Part shown: positions 19,715 through 31,282 of the stretch, piece by piece
How the letters are laid out: each line of letters starts with the position of its first letter
How positions within the stretch are numbered: position 1 is the first letter of the stretch
From: Actinernus sp. WN-2022
Lineage: Eukaryota > Cnidaria > Anthozoa > Actiniaria > Actinernidae
NCBI GenBank assembly: GCA_030867875.1
Contig: JAOWCC010000916.1
Coordinates: forward strand, 1,434,001-1,498,000
Direction: 5' to 3'
DNA: 64,000 nt
The notes under the pieces: model-generated
Database searches by the model: none
Seen by the model: the letters and a program-made list of their open reading frames with translations, nothing else
Told to the model about the DNA's origin: nothing
Program-made: the position numbers and the translations under genes

Positions 19715-20173
19715 GGCTTTGTTTTAGGGTTGTAGAATTAGATACAGAAAAAACAAGACAAGTCAGGTGATCTGAATTGGGATAACAATGATGAGCAAGT
19801 TGGTCAACTGAGATACGCAAACGCCATGGATAGTAAATAAGCTCTTTCTTTTATTTATAACAATATTTATATACAGCAGAGAAAAAGTACGTTTATAAAA
19901 TTACTTGACTATAACCAAGAAACTGATAGTAAAGCAAAAGTAAAGAACTGTGGTGAAATCATGTATATATTGGTTTTCCATGACTTGGATATAGTGCAGT
20001 AACAATAGACTGGTTTTGTGTTCCCACAGACGAGTACTAAAAAGGCTGATGCAGGGGGGATTTGCTAAAAGCTATTACCATAAGAAATGTTTCCCACACA
20101 TTAGCATCCACAGAATGCTTGTTCCAGCTTGTGCATGAGAGAACACGAAACCTGCCTATAGGTGAATCCTTGT
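19620..20173. other. non-coding; nothing recognised
   Basis: Unique sequence between the tandem duplication and the TTAA-flanked MITE. No feature supported. Confidence 0.4.
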
Positions 20174-20177
20174 TTAA

Positions 20178-20602
20178 ACACGAAGTTCCGGTATAAAACG
20201 GGGACCCTAGGAGTTTGTTACCTTTCAGTTGTTAATCGGCCTTTGTGGAGTGAACATCTGCGTGATGCTCCACTTGAGTGCTCCCTACTGATTGCTCCCT
20301 ACTGATTGCTTATCTCGCGAAATTCAAATGAAACACAAAAATGTTTCACTTCAGAGTAAGGGCTACAGAGTTCGCAAACAGTCATAAAATACCATTGGCA
20401 GTCGTTAATGAACAACTATCTTCCCTCTGGTCACGTTTTTTTATGGCTTGTATCATTTTAAACCTTAAAAATCTAGCATTTCAAAGGAGAGGCTGATATG
20501 CTCGCTTGCTTTTTTCACTGCTTTGCAATTTGAATTTTAAACTTCGAGCTCGCCATGCGTGAAAAGAGGAGGGGCTAACCTGTTTATACCGGAACTTCGT
20601 GT
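20178..20602. mobile_element. TTAA-flanked MITE, 425 bp
   Basis: The ends ACACGAAGTTCCGGTATAAA (20178-20197) and its exact reverse complement (20583-20602) are flanked on both sides by TTAA (20174-20177, 20603-20606). There is no ORF inside. A TTAA target site is used by piggyBac and Kolobok transposons; the terminal sequence does not tell me which. Confidence 0.85.
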
Positions 20603-20781
20603 TTAAGTTTTTCCTCATTAGCATACATCAAACTTCAAGTGACATCCATGAATCAAGAGATTGTCACATTTCATAATCACCGAAAATTTGAGAGCGATAT
20701 GATAAATATATTTTGAGGAATGAGTGTTTAAAAATCACAAAATTTACAAATAATGTATGGCTGTCAGCTACTCTTGTCCCA

Positions 20782-20801
20782 CCCCCCCCCCCCCCCCCCC
20801 C
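20782..20801. repeat. poly-C tract
   Basis: Run of 20 C preceded by CCCAC. Length is likely unreliable in the assembly. Confidence 0.85.
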
Positions 20802-21257
20802 ATTTTTCAGTTTTGAAAAAGTCTGTAAATATTTAACTTATCAAATTTGATGATTAAGTTTAAAATTCTCTTTCAATGGCAGAGAGTTCATGTTATATCT
20901 ACACCATGATTCATTGTAAACCTAACCCCAAAATAATGAAAAACCTAACCACTTTTGATCCCAAATACACCCAAACTATAATGGTGAATTTTGTACTTTT
21001 GAAGTGGCCTAGTTTAACTCTGGGAATCATGGTGTGCCATAACATGAAGTCTTGCCCCTTTCAACTGATGTAGTATTTGTATGCTAAGGACTGGTCAAAG
21101 TATAGGGGGTGGGCAGGAAAAATCAAATCTTCCTAAAACCTATTTTTTATGGCCCCCCTGATTTATGCAAAATTATCTATAGCCCACCACAACCACGATT
21201 TATATCATCCAAGAGGGAAAATTAGAAACTTATTTATTTATTTTGTACGTGGGATCC

Positions 21258-21428
21258 AAGGCACTGATTACATGCGGCAGACTAGCCTACAAGTTGGCCC
21301 TGACAGTTTACAGAGATCTGGCATCTCTGTAAAAAAAAAAACCAAAAATCGAAGTTCAGAGTTATGGTGGGTTTTTATAAGCCAGATCTCTGCAAGGCAG
21401 GCTAGCTTGCTTCATGTAATCAGGGCCT
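21258..21428. mobile_element. fold-back MITE with 'CTGATTACATG' ends
   Basis: Left 'caaggcactgattacatg..agactagcct' and right 'aggctagcttgcttcatgtaatcagggcctg' are imperfect inverted repeats. A second inverted block, 'acagagatctggc' / 'gccagatctctgc', lies internally. About 170 bp; no ORF. Confidence 0.6.
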
Positions 21429-22288
21429 GAAATCAGAATTTACAAATGTCATTGGAAGTATTGATTTTTGTTAAAAATTAATTGTCATAACCCTCTGCCA
21501 AATTTAGTTGTCTTGTTCGATGAAACATTTCAGACTTATGGGTGATATTTTTAAACAAAAAATATCTCTCATCATATCATACTACGAAATCAGTATGCAC
21601 AAGCATGTGCAGACTCCTAAAAGAACAGCAACAACTATAGCTCACTGAATCTGAAGAGAAAAAGAAAGAAATAACTTTAGTACCAGTGCAAGTTTGGCCA
21701 ACTAGATTATGGCTGCTAAAAATAATTATTACAGATGCATGTTTTGGTTATCAATGATAATACAGTGGATATTGTGGGCCAGGATCCGCCACTGCAAAGT
21801 GCTGTTACTGTGTTTGTGGGTCAGGGACTCGAGAAGTATTTGGGAATGCGAGTTATTTGGCTTTTTTTTCTGTCAATGAAAATGAACTTCATTCAAAAGT
21901 TTTTTTTAATAGTCAAAATTTGGACTACCTCTGGGTTTACATTTGATATCCATTTAGCTTTCAGTACGCAGCATCAAATAGTTGACAGGTGATGTGCCCA
22001 ATCCATGTATTTTATAGTATAAAAAAGCACTTTCATTGGCAAAAACCTTTGCTCTGAGCGTGAATAAAGAACATCTAATCCACTAGCTGTTTCAGTGTGC
22101 TTGATTTTTTTGAAATAATGTACATTTCTTGTCAAAGTGGAACTTTCAAAATCATCTTAAAGCTGCTAAACTTGCATTTTGTTTGTGCATTTGCAGTTTT
22201 TTTAAGACCAAGCGTCTGTTTTATAGAGCATTGGGAATCATCTGCAAATAACCATAGAGAATACATGGGCGCACTGAGATGTGGTATT

Positions 22289-22352
22289 GATTTTCAAGTA
22301 TTCAACGATATTGATCTCACTCGTGAGATATCTAGTTGAACACTCGAAGATA
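22289..22352. repeat. imperfect hairpin
   Basis: 'gattttcaagtattcaacga...' pairs with '...agttgaacactcgaagat' about the centre 22320/22321; arms of 32 nt with some mismatches. Confidence 0.5.
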
Positions 22353-22546
22353 CATTCCATACATTCCATAAACAAATAGTTACACCCCCTCATACAAATG
22401 TCTGTAAAAAATATTTTGCACTTTACTCAACTATATTTTCTTCTATATTCCCCAGAATTTTGATTTCCGGTGGGGTAAGCTGCATGGATTTCAAAATAAT
22501 ATAATTGTCCCAACATTAGGGTGGTATTAGAAACTCGTATGTGTGG

Positions 22547-22663
22547 CCATAGGCCTTTTCTCGGTTACAAACACCACCATATTTGGCATGACAAATAAAA
22601 GATGTTCGTACTGAAGCTAGACCAGAATGCATCATGTTCAGCTAACTCAGAAAAGGCCTATGG
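22547..22663. repeat. inverted repeat, 15-bp perfect arms
   Basis: CCATAGGCCTTTTCT at 22547-22561 and its exact reverse complement at 22649-22663, separated by 87 bp. Possible short MITE. Confidence 0.55.
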
Positions 22664-23504
22664 GTTCCAGAGAAGAAGAAAAAACTCCAAAACCCAGATT
22701 TTCAAGTTCTTTTGAGAATGAACCTGGTTTTTTTCTCTCTTTGATTATTGTGAATAGTCTAACCTAGCAAATTCAACAATCTGATCTGCTAAACCGGAAT
22801 TCAACATTTTTACAAAGAACCTGGTACCACCACACACGTCACAAACAAGAGTGCCTTCCCCCGGGAAGTGTGTTGCCTGTTTCACAAAACAGTTCTCTTT
22901 CTCAATATATTTTAAGATCAATATAAAAAAAAACGTGTCGTCTCATACTTCCCTGTAAAAGTCCTATCCTATTCCAATCTAAAAAGTTGAAAGTTATAAC
23001 CCAGTGTGTCATATACCCATGTAGCTTATCTATGGGAGTACCCCCTCTGGGCATTGCACACATTATAGACAACTAGAATATATTTATTGTTGTGTGCATT
23101 GTGCCAACTCCTGCCTTTATTCATATGTAGTTGCCGCTCATAAATTTCTTATTGATACTAGAAACTGCCATCACTTATTTCGTTAATACTCTGGACTTGG
23201 AGCATCTTGAAACTCACTGACGAGTTCGGCCAGGGAGACCTCATGGAAACACTTCCTCTGTATAATTGAAAAGGGCAGAATTGAGCAAAGCATTCCTACG
23301 CTAGAACACAAAATGCTTTTGATTTGGAATTGTATGAAATTGGGGTCTGCCAGGGGTTTTGGGTATACTGTATATTTACCTTGAAATATGGGTATTTGGT
23401 ATATTTACATTTTGGGATTATGTGGTATAAAGTAAACTGCAAAATTCTAACATGAATGTCACAAACAAAGTCTAAACTCATTTTGAGTATTTTTTAAAGG
23501 TATT

Positions 23505-24459
23505 TCAGTATAATAATTTGGTGGGAGAGATCTCATATGCATAAAGGTTTAGTTTACTCGCCTTCCTAGCCACTGGCTTGTAGTTCTTTACCCCTTCCGT
23601 GTAAAGAGTCCTTATCCACTCCAATAGGGCTGGCGGATATACAAGACTGTCGCCAGCCCCAACTCCTCTCTCTCGCTGTAACAGAATTCACAAAGGAATG
23701 TTTTGAGACTTTATATGTTATGACCAGTGGCAGTCGGTTTCCTGCATATTTTGATATTTGTTGAAGGGGAGAGCTCCGGTATTCATTAACAAAAGCATGG
23801 AAAACTATCAAGACCTTTGAATAGAACCATTTTAACTGGAAGATGACAATTGCCGTGTTTTAATTATTTCATTCTACTGAAGTCGTGGTGGAATTTGAAA
23901 ACTTTATGACACCTTCGATCTACAAGATCGGACCTACAAGATGCTAAAATATTCTGAAGTTATTTCAAAGAATATGAATGGCATACAATTCCCAGAGCTT
24001 TCTAAACTATCATTGCAAATTCGGAAAAACTCACCGACAAAAACTGATACATTTCGCGGTAGATGAGACCGCGTGCATCGGGGTCCGATGCACGCGGGTT
24101 TTCCATACGCTGCTTGGCCCTTTGGACCAAGTCCATCAGCCCTCTTGGTGCATTCTTTCCTCTGAAAAAGAAACATACATGATTGGTAATTAGGAAATTG
24201 TGCTTTACTGTGCTTTACAGCGCCGTGGCCCGTTCACTTTCTCCTTCAAACTCCCCCTCTTCTTCCTTTATATAGTTTGATGTAGCTGGTAAAAGAAACA
24301 TTCACATTTATATTTGCCTTTTTGTATAGAAGTAAGGCAATTACAACACGGAATGAAAGAAAACTGTATGTAAAAGAGGTGAAGTCGCAACTTACCAGCC
24401 ATATCGATCGCACGAGTTCGATCAAGGCAGCGCGCGAGATCTGCATCGTCACGTGTAAA
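23505..24459 (-). CDS. unrecognised gene, three compatible exons
   Basis: Three minus-strand exons join in one frame. Exon a is 24459-24396: it follows a 'CACTAAT' branch-point-like motif and ACCTAG, encodes 'RDDADLARCLDRTRAID', and has donor CTG|GTAAGT. Exon b is 24159-24035: acceptor CAGAG, encodes 'RGLMDLVQRAKQRMENPRAS' and 'ARGLIYREMYQFLS', donor TCG|GTGAGT in phase 0. Exon c is 23675-23505: acceptor GTTACAG, encodes 'RERGVGAGDSLVYPPALLEW' and 'TLYTEGVKNYKPVARKASKL', stop at 23507-23505, with an alternative end by a GC donor after 'ARK'. The joined peptide has the look of a real helical protein, but I do not recognise the family. Earlier exons should lie above 24459. An ATG frame also crosses exon a but does not fit the phase of exon b. 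Confidence 0.5.
24069..24097. repeat. perfect 13-bp-stem hairpin inside exon b
   Basis: CCGCGTGCATCGG / GGT / CCGATGCACGCGG. A perfect GC-rich stem with a 3-nt loop lies wholly within the coding exon 24035-24159. It encodes part of 'NPRASDPDARG', so the symmetry may be a coding accident or an RNA structure. Confidence 0.8.
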
Positions 24460-24638
24460 CTAGGTGTGATATTGATTAGTGCGGATGCTTAATTAATCAA
24501 GAGACTCGCCGTGGGCTCAAAGTAATGATGTCATTCTCTAAAATTACCGGCGATAGCAACGGGAATCAACGTCGTTTTTCTCGGAAACTTTTAGAAATTC
24601 GATAAAAAATGTTTTTCTAGGTTTGGAAGAGTACCCTA

Positions 24639-26897
24639 TTAGGAATAATATAATATGAAACAAAAATGATTTTTTTTTGTTGCCGGACCCTCCGGGAGTA
24701 CCTTACGGGAGTACCTTAAGTCTCTAAAGCAGCCACTAGTATGTGCATCCTCTATGTATGCAGAAAACGTGTCTTTGACTGACTGAACTGTTCCAGTATC
24801 AATGCTGTTGACTTCCTTCATAAGAGTATTATTTGGTGTGGTACATCGTGGCATGAAAGAAATAGCTGTCCTCCCACCTCTTTTCTTTTCACTAGACTTC
24901 ATGGTAGATGCCAGTCTAACAGCCTGGTATTTTCTTTTATCCATTACCCCAGCAGAATAGTAGGTAGCTATGCTTCTTAATATATTATCCTTAGATTTGT
25001 TAAATATTTCTTGTTCCTTTTTTTGCCTTTTGTCTATTATGTAGTTGGTAACCTTATTATTTAATAAAATATAATCTCCTAGTTCACTAGTCTTGCATCT
25101 TATCTGTAAGGTGTCAAAGAGACCATCAAGTGCAGGCCGTTTGTTGCTTGTTGTAGCCCCATGTATCTGTGAAGCCATTGCAAATGTTTCTTTGCTTCGT
25201 CTGTGGGAAGTCTGTGAGTTGTAAGTTGGACTCTGTAGGGATGTTGGTGATCGGATTCGCTTCTCCCCCTAAAATACAGAAATGGTTTCATTGACTAACA
25301 TTCAAAGCAAACATATATATAATACGTATTGATTGAACTAGCATATCAAAAACGTTTATATATATATACTTATATATCAAACTAATGATATATTAATTAA
25401 ATATAGCTGCATTATCAATAATCTGGTCAGTACAAAATTAGTTAAATACATCTAATCTGCTATAATAAAAACACAAACATTACCTGTGTGCTTCGGTGTG
25501 TTTTAAGCTCAGCCGAACTGATTCTTCCAGATGTCCCTTTGAGTTCATTTTCCTACGTACATGCTGGTAGTAATCGTAAATTGCAAGCCTGTCCAAGTAT
25601 TAAGCTTACTATAGATAATGATAATCTCGAGAGTTCAGACTCTATTAAGTACCTTGGAGTTATTATAAGTAAACACATGAACTGGCACGAGCAAATCGAG
25701 GCTATAATTGCCAAAGCCAATCAAAGGCTTGGATTACTCAAACGTGTCAAGCACTTGCTTCCTTTAGAGGCACGAGCAACTTTATATAATAGTCTTGTTA
25801 GCCCACTTTTGGACTACGCTGACGTTATCTGGGACGATAAGAACAATGCCACCCTCATGGAAGATCTCCAGATCATACAAAACAAGGCAGCTAAAATTAT
25901 TCTTGACCTGCCTAGGCATGCCTCAGCCACTGATGCTCTCAATAGACTTGGTTGGCCCACTTTATCCCAGCGGCGCCTTGTACATAGACTTATACTTATA
26001 TTTAAGTATATCCACGGACTTATAAATTACAATTTTAATATTTTAAGAAATAGTGATATTCACAACTACAATACGAGAAGAAAGGGAGATTATCGCCTCC
26101 CTTTAGTAAAACGTAATTATGGAAAACAACGGCTTTTTTACCAAGGTTTTTATGACTGGAACAATTTAGATAAGTCAATAAAGGAATCCGAATTCTTGGC
26201 TGTTTTTAAACAGCATATCAAGACACATATTTTTAATTAGATTTTATATATTTAATTTGTATAATAGCATTTTTAACTTTCATCTTTGAACTCCCCATAT
26301 TTTTATTATTATAATTTTAACAGGGCCTCGCTGAAAAACACCTTGGTGATGCGAGCCCCCTGTATAAACATTGTTATTATTATTATTATTATAACATATA
26401 ATTATTTAGATACGCCAAAATATAGAAGACTTCCATGTTATACAATTAATAAGGGAGAGAAATGCTGTTACAAATTTAGGGTTAAGTCGACCAGATCAGT
26501 TTCTACTTTCTCAATTACAAAAAAAATGCAAATTTTCAAGAGAGAATTTCCTGTCCGATCATATTTCATTCAGTGGCTCAAATAAATTCATTAATTTAAA
26601 AAGCTAAAACAGTTTCGAATAAAATAGGTTCTTCAAAGGAACATTGTTTGAAATATGACTTACTCGTATCGGAAGGAAAAAATCCAATCGTTATAAGCGA
26701 AAGAGCACGGTCACAAATAAGCTATCTAGTTCTGGCATAAAATATAATATCAACAACATTACATCGCTTGTACATTACTGTTGTGATCGTACCTTAAACT
26801 TCAAACGGTGGACAGTTTGTTGTTGATTTTTTATTTCTGTCAAAACTCTTGATTTTTCCTTGGCTAGTCCAACTGCTGCATCACGCTTTGCCACCAT
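24639..26897 (-). CDS. unrecognised two-exon gene of a repeated family
   Basis: Exon 1 is 26897-26793: ATG followed by 'VAKRDAAVGLAKEKSRVLTE' and a donor AAG|GTACGA in phase 0. Exon 2 begins at 25268 after TTCTGTATTTTAG, also phase 0. It encodes a 210-codon frame with 'LFDTLQIRCKTSELGDYILL', a basic block 'STMKSSEKKRGGRTAIS' and 'DTFSAYIEDAHTSG', and stops at 24639. Near its end, at 24700-24720, tandem 'gggagtaccttac' units include donor-like GTACTC/GTAAGG, so the true exon may end there and continue beyond. I recall similar proteins as a multi-copy uncharacterised family in corals but cannot assign a function. The frame may extend upstream of the ATG, or begin with a 9-codon exon at 27102-27076 (donor TCG|GTAAGA). 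The intron hosts a LINE in opposite orientation. Confidence 0.45.
25488..26240 (+). pseudogene. LINE reverse transcriptase, C-terminal fragment
   Basis: About 250 codons without a native start. Typical order of the RT thumb and C-terminal region of jockey/L2-like LINEs: 'SDSIKYLGVIISKHMNWHEQ', 'ANQRLGLLKRVKHLLP', 'YNSLVSPLLDYADVIWDD', 'IQNKAAKIILDLP' and near the end 'YDWNNLDKSIKESEFLAVFK'. The polymerase YADD box is missing because the copy is 5'-truncated. The frame has no stop until its natural end at 26238-26240, which suggests a fairly young insertion. The sequence is a different lineage from the 8.5-kb fragment. Confidence 0.8.
25490..26393 (+). mobile_element. 5'-truncated LINE in an intron
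   Basis: It starts within RT C-terminal coding sequence near 25490 and ends with a (ATT)n tail at 26370-26393. It lies antisense in the intron of the 24639-26897 gene. Confidence 0.75.
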
Positions 26898-27102
26898 AAA
26901 CTTCCCAACAGCGAAGCGGTTGTATTTTTTTTTAGGCAACGTAAAGTTACTATAAAAGAATAGCGTATTCGCCGGCAAGTATCACAATACAAGACTTATA
27001 GTACGTATGGAAAATCGAAGATTTTCTATAAAATAAAAGCGATTTCACACAAAAAAACAACCATACGATTCTTACCGAAGGATTGAAGAGTCCAGGAGTC
27101 AT

Positions 27103-28309
27103 TCTTTCAGGTCTGTCTTCGCGAGTTCAAAAAATCCTATTGAAGCTAAAGTCAATAGTCGATAGAGTCAACAGTCTGCCATTACACCAACAACACGATT
27201 TGACAGTTTTTGTGACATCCAACGGCCTAGCAAATCCGAGATGGCGCCAGCGAAGAACAACCGCCGAGAAAATTGTCACGGTCTGTCTTCCTTCCTAAAA
27301 CGAAGGTAAGAAGAAAGAAGATCAATCGCCGATAATTCTTCGATCTTTCAGTTAGGGAAACACAAGCAACTGCAGTGAGTTTGGAGAGTACTCTGCGTTT
27401 TTGCTTTTGTGAGTACATTTGAAAATAGCCGGCGACTTAGCGGATGCCGAGCGGATGACTCGATCTGGCTGTTCAAAGGACTGTCGATTCTCCAACGGTA
27501 TGATACTCGTGGTTCAGTTTCCTAGTTGCGTGTATATCAGTGGATAAACTCAAAGAATACCTTGCCGTTCCTCCGTTGTATCCGTGCAACTAATTCCGAT
27601 ATTTAGTAGCTCGTAAGTGTTCAAACCGATGTCAAGTCAACGCAAATACTTTGTTAGCGATCGGTCTGAGTACACACACTTATAATGTTCTCCTCAGCGA
27701 GCAAATAAAATTATTGCTGCTACTGATTTTCTATTGCTGTATGTTGTTGCTTGACTTATTCCTCATCTAGATTATTAGTTAGATGTGTATATGATCAAGA
27801 ATCGAACTGTTTGCGTTCTAATAATCTCGTATGAAATGCATATAAGTGTTCATGCATCAGTTTTAGAATCCTAGAACGCGCTGAATAATTAAACGTCCTG
27901 CATCAAGTTCTCTTCCAAGTTCTGTTTGATTAATGAATAAGTCTCAGCTTTCAACGCTGAATCGATTTTAGGGCTTTTAGTTATTTCTTAAACTAGGCAT
28001 TATTTCCGTTTATATAAAGTTTCATGTCCATGTTGAGTTACTTTTTGAATTAGGCGCTCGTCGCGTCACAGTCATTGAACACGAAATCAAAACAAAAACA
28101 CTGGTTTCGCGCATTGTATCACGGGGCGTGCTAAAGGGTCTTTAAGTTTGGTACCAAAAAAAGCTTGATTTCTTCGCTTTCAAAGTAATCTCGTGTTCTT
28201 ATTTCGCGGACTATCCCAGGGTACGTAGGGAGCCGTTTATAGACTATGGTAGACTAGTTTCCAGTCCTCGAAAAATAATGCTCCGTCGAGCCGCCATATT
28301 GGCTTGAGT
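27103..28309. other. non-coding; possible upstream region of the minus-strand gene
   Basis: No supported gene. Short frames around 27083-27418 have no splice partners I can find. The 27.0-27.3 kb stretch directly upstream of the 24639-26897 gene may hold its promoter; nothing distinctive is seen. Confidence 0.35.
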
Positions 28310-28423
28310 CATAATAATAATAAACTTTATTCCATATAAACACCAGAAATGGTACATAGGAATTCTTATAAAACTAAATATAAATCGAAATACAATGAAA
28401 TAACATTCATAACTATCTCAAAT

Positions 28424-31129
28424 TACTATTATTAAATACTGTAAGCAAACTGTAACAATATTCATCCTTCATAGACATTATATATAAACATAATTCTCTC
28501 TTATTAAAACGCGAGAAAGAGGAATTAATACTTAATAACTCAGTCATAAATTCGTTTCTAACATTAATAAAACTGGGATTCGAACAAATCATAAGGTAAT
28601 GTTATTCGTCTCCAATCACTCCCAAGTCGCATAGAGTACACTTCCGTGACTCATATGGAATATTTCCGTATCGGCCAGACTCAACAGGTAACAGACAGAC
28701 ACCCGTAGTTTAGTTACTGCCTGACGGTGTTTGAAGTTCGTAATAGATGAAATATATTTTTCAAAACCTACTTTCGGTTTAACTTGACGAAAAGTACGTA
28801 ACTTCCCGCCATAAATGTGGCTCTGCAGATCACTCTGATGAACCTGGTCCTTCCAATTCTCGGCAAAATAATCGTAAATTTTTACCTTTACATATTTGGC
28901 AATTAAACCTATTTGCTTGAGAGAAACTGAAAGCTCAGTGAGCGGTTTGATATTGCATACATGTAGTTCTAAAATATGGTTTGTAAAAACTGCACCCTGG
29001 AATTTCGACTTTATACATACTTCCGCAGCTTTTCCAACTAAAGTACTATTGTATTCCGAGTTTATAATTCTTAACCAATACTTCACTACGAGAGAAGCGA
29101 CTTGAACCATCATTGGAACTCTACCTAATTCCGCATAGACTGCTAAATTGGTTGTTTTAGAGTGTACGCCCAGAATTCGTTTGCAAAACTTCAAATGAAG
29201 TCTCTCTAAATTATTAACTACCTTAAACAGTTTCTGCCGGAACATATCTAAGTTAGAGCAGGTTCGTCCCAACAAATATACACCCCACCCCTCACATCCA
29301 TATAGCAACACTGGCACTACAAGTAAAGAGAACAGTTTCAACAGTAACTTAACTGACATATTTTCTACATTTGAAACATTTCTGAATAGACTGTGATAAG
29401 CCCTCAATGCCTTATTATACAAAGTAGTTTGGGCCCGTTTGAAACCACCAGCACAATGAAAAGAAATCCCTAAATACGTATATTCCTCAACGCAAACCAA
29501 CTGTTCATTGTTAAGATACCACTTAGAAGTTATACATAAACGCCTTTGGGCCGGTGTCCCAAAAACCAGAATCTTAGACTTTTTCAAGTTAACTCTCAGT
29601 CTCCATTTCTTGGTATAAGAGTGGAGTTTGTTCAAACAGTTTTGCATGCCAGATGCAGAATCAGATAGAATTACTAGGTCGTCCGCATATAGTAAACAAT
29701 TCAACTTGGTATCACCTAGCATCACTGGTGCACATGAAGGCCAATTAAATAACTCAGGAATGTCATTAATAAACACATTGAATAACGTAGGACTTAAATT
29801 GCAGCCCTGTTTCACCCCAACATCTGATTGAAAGTATGGAGTACATCCCTGACTCAGCTTTACCGCTGATTTGACAGACGCATACATACTACGAAGGATG
29901 CGTATAAAATTTCTGCTACAACCGTATTGAATCATTTTATAAAACAAACTCTCTCTCCAAACACTGTCATACGCTTTCCTAAAATCAATAAAACACGAAA
30001 ATAACGGCTTACGGCTAGACTTATAAGAATCAATCAACGTTTTTAATACCAGTATATGGTCAGAGGTTCTAATACCGTGCCTAAAACCTATTTGGTGTTT
30101 ATTCATAATGTCGTTTTCCTTTAAGAAGCGATTTAAGCGGTCATTTAAGATTAACGTAAAAATTTTACCCAAACAGCTACTAATACAAATACCTCTATAG
30201 TTTGCCGGATCTAACTTACATCCTGATTTGTAAAGAGGAACGATAAGACCTTCAGACCACACCCGTGAAAACACACCGTGGGATAATACCACATTGAAAA
30301 GCTTAACATAATAAGGCGCTAAAACATCTATTGATGATTTGATTATCTCATTGCTTCAAGAATCAATTGCGCTCGCTTTCTTTATTTTGAGTTTCTTAGA
30401 TAAAGTGCAAACCTCCTTTATATCAATAGGTGAATCGAGAATCGTACTAACTTTGGCAGCCCAAAGCCAAAAATCATTGACAATCTGAGATTCAGTACTG
30501 TTGCTTTCCGCTGAAAAATTTATTCTATTCAGATCCCTAAAATAATTAAACCACAGAACCGGCGGAACGTCATCAGAGCCACCCACAGACTGATGTGTTT
30601 TAATAGAGTTCACCAGTTTCCAAAATGCTTTTGGATTAGTATCCTGTAAAGTCTGTATTTTGTCTAAAATTGCATCATGAAACTGTCTTTTCAGTCGCTT
30701 AGTTAAACGTTTATAGCTTTTCTTAGTCAAGAAAAATTTCTGTCTCAAATACGGCTCATTGGGATATTTTGAAACTAATTTTCCCAAACCCCGTAGTTCT
30801 TTCCTAAGGTCATAACAGCTCTTATCAAACCATTTTTGCTTTGGCACTGTTCTCCGCCGTGGTTTCTTAAATGAAGACGCTCTTTTCCTAACAGACATCA
30901 CTTTCTTCGACGCGCATAATAATACGTCAGTAAACCTATTTACCATAGAATCTACGTCAAGATGATCATCAATCCTTGAGTCAAACAACACACCAAGTCC
31001 CTCGTGAACTTCCTTTGAATCAATACTTTCACGAAATAAGTATTTTAAATCGTCATCCCACGATAAAGCCATGGGGTGTGGAGTCAATACTAAAGAATCG
31101 TCCAATTCATTAGACACGTAAGCTTTCAT
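28424..31129 (-). pseudogene. LINE reverse transcriptase with C-terminal domain
   Basis: From 31129 the frame reads a basic linker ('KRASSFKKPRRRTVPKQKWF'), meets a nonsense TGA at 30355-30353, and continues in the same frame through the polymerase. Counting from 30292 the RT shows 'DFRKAYDSVW' (103-112), 'GVKQGCNLSPTLF' (159-171) and the catalytic box 'LYADDLVIL' (201-209). The C-terminal region follows to about 28690, where a frameshift occurs. The other frame then gives 'YESRKCTLCDLGVIGDE', a CxxC motif typical of these elements, then TAA at a position expected to be tyrosine, then 'HYLMICSNPSFINVRNEF' and a stop at about 28424. The enzyme would copy its RNA into a nicked target. RT catalytic residues are intact, but the reading frame is not. 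Confidence 0.82.
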
Positions 31130-31282
31130 AGCATGGGTACCACTTATCTTTTACCTTGGTATCGCTCAACTTGGAGGCGTTTACATTGAAAAAGGGAAAA
31201 TCTTCGTAGGAATTTGTATCTTTGGCTCACTCATTTCTTCACTCATAAATCCTTTAACGTATACGTTTGTGAAGCTGGGTTT

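Larger units (their letters stand above)
21429..23504. other. non-coding; two small inverted repeats
   Basis: No believable gene. Contains a near-continuous hairpin at 22289-22352 (centre 'ctcactcgtgag') and an inverted pair 'ccataggccttttct' at 22547-22561 / 22649-22663. Confidence 0.4.

Noticed and set aside
24246..24452. ATG frame across exon a (MTMQISRAALIELVRS...)
   Set aside because: Its phase at the GTAAGT donor does not fit any acceptor of the following exon, whereas the alternative frame joins exon b without a stop.
27083..27418. Short ORFs on both strands near 27.1-27.4 kb
   Set aside because: No domain, weak splice context; only the 9-codon candidate exon 27076-27102 is worth noting.
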